A stretch of DNA of 64,000 nt from Massilia eburnea (GTDB taxonomy: Bacteria; Pseudomonadota; Gammaproteobacteria; Burkholderiales; Burkholderiaceae_D), in contig NZ_WNKX01000002.1 of NCBI RefSeq assembly GCF_009720745.1, positions 62,001 through 126,000 of the forward strand, in the 5' to 3' direction. This document shows, one piece after another, positions 60,187 to 64,000 of the stretch (position 1 is its first letter; every line of letters begins with the position of its first letter). The position numbers and the translations under genes are program-made. Below the pieces are notes generated by a model. It had not been told where the DNA came from and did no database searches. It was given only the letters and a program-made list of their open reading frames with translations.

Positions 60187-60345
60187 ACCCGGTAAACCAG
60201 GGTCTGACCCAAGGGTCAGACCCTGTCTGCGCCGCCGCCAAGGGTTTGAGTTGTGCGCCGTTGATCTTCTCAACAAGAACCAACCCCGCGCCCCCAAGAC
60301 CGTTGGGGGTCTGACCCTTGGGTCAGACCCGGGTTTACCGGGTTT
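60185..60345. repeat. Palindromic repeat copy 5 (complete, two stems)
   Basis: The ends AAACCCGGTAAACC (60185-60198) and GGTTTACCGGGTTT (60332-60345) are a perfect 14-base inverted repeat. AGGGTCTGACCC-AA-GGGTCAGACCCT (60199-60224) and GGGTCTGACCC-TT-GGGTCAGACCC (60307-60330) form the two stems. The element starts inside the ilvA stop codon and fills most of the spacer to queF. Confidence 0.88.
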
Positions 60346-60362
60346 CAGGTAAACTGTCGAAC

Positions 60363-61193
60363 ATGAACCTCCCAGAGCACTCCCCCCTCGGCAAAACCTC
60401 CGCCTACCGCACCGACTACGCGCCAGAACTGCTGTTCCCCATCCCGCGCCAGGGCAAGCGCGATGAGCTGGGCCTGAAAGGCACCCTGCCCTTCTTCGGC
60501 GTGGACATCTGGAACGGCTACGAGCTCTCCTGGCTGAACATGCGCGGCAAGCCGCAAGTGGCGGTGGCGCGCTTCACCATCCCGGCCGACTCGCCGAACT
60601 TGATCGAATCGAAATCTTTCAAGCTTTACCTCAATTCCTTCAACCAGACCAGGCTGGCCGGCCCGGATGCGCTGAAAATGCTGCTGCAGCAGGATTTGTC
60701 GGCCGCCGCCGGCGCCAATGTGCACGTCACCCTGACCATGCAGGAAGACTTCGCCAAGCTGGAAATGGGTGAACTCGAAGGCCAGCTGCTGGACCGCCTG
60801 GACATCGACGTCGACAACTATTCGCCGCAGCCGGAAACCCTGAAAGCCAACTTCGACGAACTGCCAGTAGAGGAAACCCTCGTTTCCCACCTGCTCAAGT
60901 CAAACTGCCTGGTCACCGGCCAGCCCGACTGGGGCAGCGTGCAGATCAGCTACTACGGTCCGCAGATCGACCAGGAGAGCTTGCTCAAGTACCTGATCGG
61001 TTTCCGGGAGCATAATGAGTTCCATGAACAGTGCGTCGAGCGCATCTTTACCGACATACTACGTCAATGCAAGCCTCAACATTTGACGGTGTATGCCCGA
61101 TATACCCGTAGGGGCGGCCTTGATATCAACCCATGGCGCACCAACTTTAGTAGTGCACAGCGGCCGTCCAATTTGCGCAACGCCCGCCAGTAA
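60363..61193 (+). CDS. queF: NADPH-dependent 7-cyano-7-deazaguanine reductase
   Basis: The 276-aa protein is the long, two-fold QueF. It contains [32 protein letters not shown] and [18 protein letters not shown]. The catalytic Cys and Asp region is [21 protein letters not shown], and [23 protein letters not shown] ends the fold. It reduces preQ0 to preQ1 for queuosine in tRNA. The ATG lies 17 bases after the palindromic repeat. Confidence 0.96.
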   Translation: MNLPEHSPLGKTSAYRTDYAPELLFPIPRQGKRDELGLKGTLPFFGVDIWNGYELSWLNMRGKPQVAVARFTIPADSPNLIESKSFKLYLNSFNQTRLAGPDALKMLLQQDLSAAAGANVHVTLTMQEDFAKLEMGELEGQLLDRLDIDVDNYSPQPETLKANFDELPVEETLVSHLLKSNCLVTGQPDWGSVQISYYGPQIDQESLLKYLIGFREHNEFHEQCVERIFTDILRQCKPQHLTVYARYTRRGGLDINPWRTNFSSAQRPSNLRNARQ

Positions 61194-61231
61194 AAGGTTT
61201 TTCCAACGGGAAACATTGCGTGAAATTCGAG

Positions 61232-61259
61232 TTACACGGCTGAGAAACAAGCCTATAAT
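61232..61259 (+). promoter_or_regulatory. Candidate promoter of ptsN-hprK-rapZ
   Basis: TTACAC (61232-61237), a 16-base spacer and a perfect TATAAT (61254-61259) lie 30 bases before the ptsN ATG. The start of the operon is therefore likely here. Confidence 0.6.
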
Positions 61260-61288
61260 GCGCTCGCAACAGCACCTAATGTCGTGTC

Positions 61289-61771
61289 ATGAATAACCTG
61301 AGCAAAATCCTTTCGCTAGAGAACGTCCAGCTCGACCTGGAAGTCTCCAGCAAAAAGCGCGCTTTCGAGCAAGCCGGCCTGATCTTTGAGAACAACTGCG
61401 GCATTGCTCGCTCCACCGTTTCGGACAACCTGTTCGCGCGCGAACGCCTGGGCTCCACCGGCCTCGGTCACGGCGTGGCGGTACCGCACGGGCGCATCAA
61501 GGGTTCCAAGAGCCTGAAGGCGCCGCTGGCCGCCTTCGTCCGCCTGGCTGAGCCGATTCCTTTCGAATCGCCGGACGGCAAGCCGGTGAACCTGCTGTTC
61601 TTCCTGCTCATCCCTGATCACGTGACACAGCAGCACCTCGAAATCCTGTCCGAGATTGCGGAAATGTTCTCGGACGATGCCTTCCGCCAGGCCCTGACGG
61701 AAGACCCGGACCCGAAATCGGTCTACAGCCGCATCGTCAACTGGCAGCCTAGCCTGCAAGCGGCAGGTTGA
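61289..61771 (+). CDS. ptsN: PTS nitrogen-regulatory EIIA protein
   Basis: The 160-aa protein has the PtsN layout with the phosphorylated His in [14 protein letters not shown] and the [29 protein letters not shown] stretch. EIIA-Ntr takes phosphate from the PTS-Ntr chain and controls potassium transport and other targets. It begins an operon with hprK and rapZ. The usual upstream neighbours rpoN and hpf are not seen; queF precedes instead. Confidence 0.94.
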   Translation: MNNLSKILSLENVQLDLEVSSKKRAFEQAGLIFENNCGIARSTVSDNLFARERLGSTGLGHGVAVPHGRIKGSKSLKAPLAAFVRLAEPIPFESPDGKPVNLLFFLLIPDHVTQQHLEILSEIAEMFSDDAFRQALTEDPDPKSVYSRIVNWQPSLQAAG

Positions 61772-61773
61772 AC

Positions 61774-62709
61774 ATGCTGCAAACGCCGCTGACGATCCAG
61801 AGACTGTACGACGATAATCGCGAAACCCTGCAGCTGGGCTGGTTCGCCGGCTTCCCTGGCGGCGAGCGCCTGATCTCCGGCGACGTGGCTTCGGCCGCCG
61901 ACCAGGTCGGCCACTTGAATACCATCCACCCTGGACGCATCCAGGTGTTCGGCCACCAGGAAATCAACTACTACCAGCGCCTCAAATCGCTGACGCGCGC
62001 CCATGTGATCGGTGAGCTGATCGCGGGCGGCCCACCGGCGCTGATCATCGCCCAGGGCCTTGAGACCCCGCCGGACATCCTGGCGATCTGCGACGAAAAG
62101 AATATCCCGCTGTTCTCCACCCCGCTTCCGGCGGCACAGGTGATCGACTTCCTGCGCGTCTATCTGTCGAAAAAGCTGGCGCAGCGCATCATCATGCACG
62201 GCGTATTCATGGACGTGCTGGGGGTGGGCGTGCTGATCACCGGCGACTCCGGCCTCGGTAAATCCGAACTGGGTCTTGAATTGATTTCACGTTCGCACGG
62301 CCTGGTGGCCGATGATGCGGTGGAATTCGCGCGCATTGCACCGAACATGATTGAAGGCCGCTGCCCACCGCTGCTGCAAAACCTGCTGGAAGTGCGCGGC
62401 CTGGGCCTGCTCGATATCAAAGCGATCTTTGGCGAGACCGCCGTGCGCCGCAAGATGCGATTGAAACTGATCGTGCACCTGGTGCGCCGCTCGGCGCTGG
62501 AAGAAGAAGTGGAGCGACTGCCGTTCCAGTTCCCGACCGAAGACGTGCTGGGGCTTCCGATCCGCAAGGTCGTGATTCCCGTCGCCGCCGGCCGCAATAT
62601 CGCGGTGCTGCTGGAAGCCGCGGTACGCAACACCATCCTGCAGTTGCGCGGCATCGACACCCTGCAAGAATTCATGGAGCGCCAGCGCCAAGCCATGTCC
62701 GGCGACTGA
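61774..62709 (+). CDS. hprK: HPr kinase/phosphorylase
   Basis: The 311-aa protein has the Walker A motif [21 protein letters not shown] and the HprK signature [31 protein letters not shown] and the C-terminal [19 protein letters not shown] complete the fold. In betaproteobacteria it phosphorylates HPr on Ser in a regulatory role. The ATG lies two bases after ptsN. rapZ follows 16 bases after its stop. Confidence 0.96.
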   Translation: MLQTPLTIQRLYDDNRETLQLGWFAGFPGGERLISGDVASAADQVGHLNTIHPGRIQVFGHQEINYYQRLKSLTRAHVIGELIAGGPPALIIAQGLETPPDILAICDEKNIPLFSTPLPAAQVIDFLRVYLSKKLAQRIIMHGVFMDVLGVGVLITGDSGLGKSELGLELISRSHGLVADDAVEFARIAPNMIEGRCPPLLQNLLEVRGLGLLDIKAIFGETAVRRKMRLKLIVHLVRRSALEEEVERLPFQFPTEDVLGLPIRKVVIPVAAGRNIAVLLEAAVRNTILQLRGIDTLQEFMERQRQAMSGD

Positions 62710-62725
62710 TGGTACTATCAGTCAC

Positions 62726-63589
62726 ATGCGAATCGTCCTACTCACTGGTATTTCCGGCGCAGGCAAGTCCGTTGCGCTGAACGTGCTCGAAGACACAGGT
62801 TACTACTGCGTCGACAACCTGCCGCCCGCGCTGCTGCCCGACCTGGTCAACCGCCTTGCGTTGGACGGCACGTCGGCGCTCGCCGTTGCGGTCGATGCGC
62901 GCAGTGCATCCAGCCTTGCCAGCCTGCCCGGTGAATACCGCAAGCTGAAAGAGGACGGCCACGAGGTCAAGGTGATCTTCCTTACCGCGAACACACACTC
63001 GCTGGTGGCACGCTTTTCGGAAACCCGCCGCAGCCATCCCCTGTCGCATGAAGTCCACCCGGGCCAGAATCCTGCCGGCCGCCGCACGCTGATTGAAAGT
63101 ATCGCCGAAGAACGCGAACGCCTGTCTGCCATCCAGCAGCTTGGCCACGTGATCGACACTTCGGAGATGAGCGCCAACAAGCTGCGCGCCTGGATCAAGG
63201 ACCTGGTGCACAGCGAAAACGCGCCGTTGACGCTGCTGTTCGAATCGTTCGCCTTCAAGGTTGGCGTGCCGCTCGACGCCGACTTCATGTTCGACGTGCG
63301 CGCCATCCCGAATCCCTATTATGACCTGGCGCTGCGTCCGCTGAACGGCCGCGACGCGCCAGTGATCGCCTTCCTCGATGCACAGGAAAGCGCGGAAGAG
63401 ATGTTCCAGGATATCAAAAACTTCGTCACCAAATGGCTGCCGCACTTCAAGCGCGACAACCGTTCCTACCTGACGGTCGCGGTCGGCTGCACTGGCGGCC
63501 AGCACCGCTCAGTCTATATGGCTGAACGCCTGGCGCGCCATTTCGCACCGGTCGAAACCGTGGTGCTGCGCCACCGCGAGCAAACCTGA
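62726..63589 (+). CDS. rapZ: RapZ/YvcJ-family P-loop nucleotide-binding protein
   Basis: The 287-aa protein has a P-loop ([34 protein letters not shown]), a Walker B-like [22 protein letters not shown] and the C-terminal signature [16 protein letters not shown] text ([19 protein letters not shown]). [18 protein letters not shown] closes it. In E. coli RapZ controls glucosamine-6-phosphate synthase through small RNAs, but that use is not known in betaproteobacteria. Confidence 0.95.
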   Translation: MRIVLLTGISGAGKSVALNVLEDTGYYCVDNLPPALLPDLVNRLALDGTSALAVAVDARSASSLASLPGEYRKLKEDGHEVKVIFLTANTHSLVARFSETRRSHPLSHEVHPGQNPAGRRTLIESIAEERERLSAIQQLGHVIDTSEMSANKLRAWIKDLVHSENAPLTLLFESFAFKVGVPLDADFMFDVRAIPNPYYDLALRPLNGRDAPVIAFLDAQESAEEMFQDIKNFVTKWLPHFKRDNRSYLTVAVGCTGGQHRSVYMAERLARHFAPVETVVLRHREQT

Positions 63590-63620
63590 AGACCGCAGGT
63601 TCATCCAGCCACTTTGGCGC

Positions 63621-64000
63621 CTACACGGAGGAATCAGCCTTGACGGCAAAACACCTGCGGTAATCTCGCGGTGCCACGCCAAGGGTGCGCTGAAACACTG
63701 ACCGTAGGCGCTCCTCGTTGCCGAAACCGCACAGCCGCGCGATTTGCTCCACTTTGCGCGGCGAACCCTCCAGCATGCGGCGCGCAGCTTCTATCCGCAA
63801 CACCTCCACGCCCTTGGCAGGAGTGCGCCCCGTTTTCTGTTTATAGACGCGAGCGAAATTGCGCGGGCTCATATTCACCCGCTCTGCCATGACCTCCACC
63901 GACATCGGCTCAAGCGTCAAGTTATCCATGATCCAGAGATGCAGGCGTTCGAAAAGTTCCCCCTCCTCCGACTGCGCCAGCAAAAGTTCGCTGAACTGTG
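63621..64000 (-). CDS. GlxA-family AraC-type regulator (C-terminal part, N-terminus beyond window)
   Basis: The visible 126 residues are an AraC HTH domain. FERLHLWIMDNLTLEPMSVEVMAERVNMSPRNFARVYKQKTGRTPAKGVEVLRIEAARRML gives the first helix-turn-helix. VEQIARLCGFGNEERLRSVFQRTLGVAPRDYRRCF gives the second. The match to GlxA-type regulators, which carry an N-terminal DJ-1/PfpI-like domain, is inferred from the AraC part only. The frame is open to the right edge. Confidence 0.85.
   Translation of the reverse strand, partial: QFSELLLAQSEEGELFERLHLWIMDNLTLEPMSVEVMAERVNMSPRNFARVYKQKTGRTPAKGVEVLRIEAARRMLEGSPRKVEQIARLCGFGNEERLRSVFQRTLGVAPRDYRRCFAVKADSSV

Noticed and set aside
61258..61296. 12-codon ORF just before ptsN as a leader peptide
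   Set aside because: Its ATG lies within the -10 box, so it would be upstream of the transcription start and not transcribed.
61768..61773. TTG start two codons before the hprK ATG
   Set aside because: The ATG at 61774 follows directly and gives the normal HprK start; the TTG overlaps the ptsN stop without need.
63583..63601. AACCTG/CAGGTT hairpin as a rapZ terminator
   Set aside because: The stem is short, includes the end of the gene and lacks a T-run.
1..64000. rRNA or tRNA genes, CRISPR arrays, insertion sequences, prophage
   Set aside because: I saw no matching sequence. A tRNA in a short spacer cannot be fully excluded by eye.

Overview
The window looks like a chromosomal segment of a betaproteobacterium of the family Oxalobacteraceae (the Massilia/Duganella/Telluria/Janthinobacterium group). 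This is an inference from the high GC content, the very dense coding with many 4-bp ATGA/GTGA stop-start overlaps, a PEP-CTERM protein, the ubiE-Tim44-ubiJ-ubiB-fmdB-DUF502-aspS-nudB order, the ptsN-hprK-rapZ order and many c-di-GMP genes. I see no rRNA, tRNA, CRISPR array, insertion sequence or prophage. The sequence is open at both ends: a response regulator runs off the left edge and a GlxA-like AraC regulator runs off the right edge.

Left third (1-28 kb), mostly accessory and regulatory. A minus-strand operon holds a TPR/GAF diguanylate cyclase, tag, an mnmC whose methyltransferase half looks degenerate, and a histidine kinase/response regulator pair. Next come a DUF4142 protein, a small secreted protein with an ECF sigma/anti-sigma pair, an HxlR regulator and an AraC-type response regulator. 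A TonB-dependent receptor follows; its 5' region contains a 24-codon His/Met/Cys-rich leader ORF. A plus-strand cluster then starts from palindromic BlaI-like operators and encodes BlaI, an M56 metallopeptidase fused to a TonB C-terminal domain, a free secreted copy of that TonB domain, a SIMPL-domain protein and a second TonB-dependent receptor, which converges on pnuC. The rest is a TPR-methyltransferase, an orphan solute-binding protein, a PH-domain protein coupled to a 42-aa membrane peptide, a c-di-GMP phosphodiesterase, pirin, an isochorismatase-like hydrolase, a DUF2145 protein and a CPBP protease.

Middle (28-44 kb). A fatty-acid beta-oxidation cluster (acyl-CoA dehydrogenase, bifunctional hydroxyacyl-CoA dehydrogenase, hotdog thioesterase, thiolase, enoyl-CoA hydratase) lies next to a TetR regulator with a candidate operator. 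Then come hslR, clsB and its ybhP-like partner. A block of CPBP protease, M74-like peptidase, DUF3667, PAS histidine kinase and HD-GYP genes separates these from nudB.

Right part (44-64 kb), mostly core. It holds nudB, aspS, DUF502, fmdB, a TPMT-family methyltransferase and ubiB, ubiJ, a Tim44-domain protein and ubiE (ubiquinone synthesis). A PEP-CTERM protein, DUF971, HIT and a giant FAD/Fe-S oxidoreductase follow, then a YqaA-like protein, ilvA, queF and ptsN-hprK-rapZ.

The signals most worth a second look are the leader peptide before the TonB receptor, the BlaI/M56-TonB cluster, and a family of palindromic repeats with CCGG-containing ends. One repeat copy sits in frame inside the TPMT-family methyltransferase gene.
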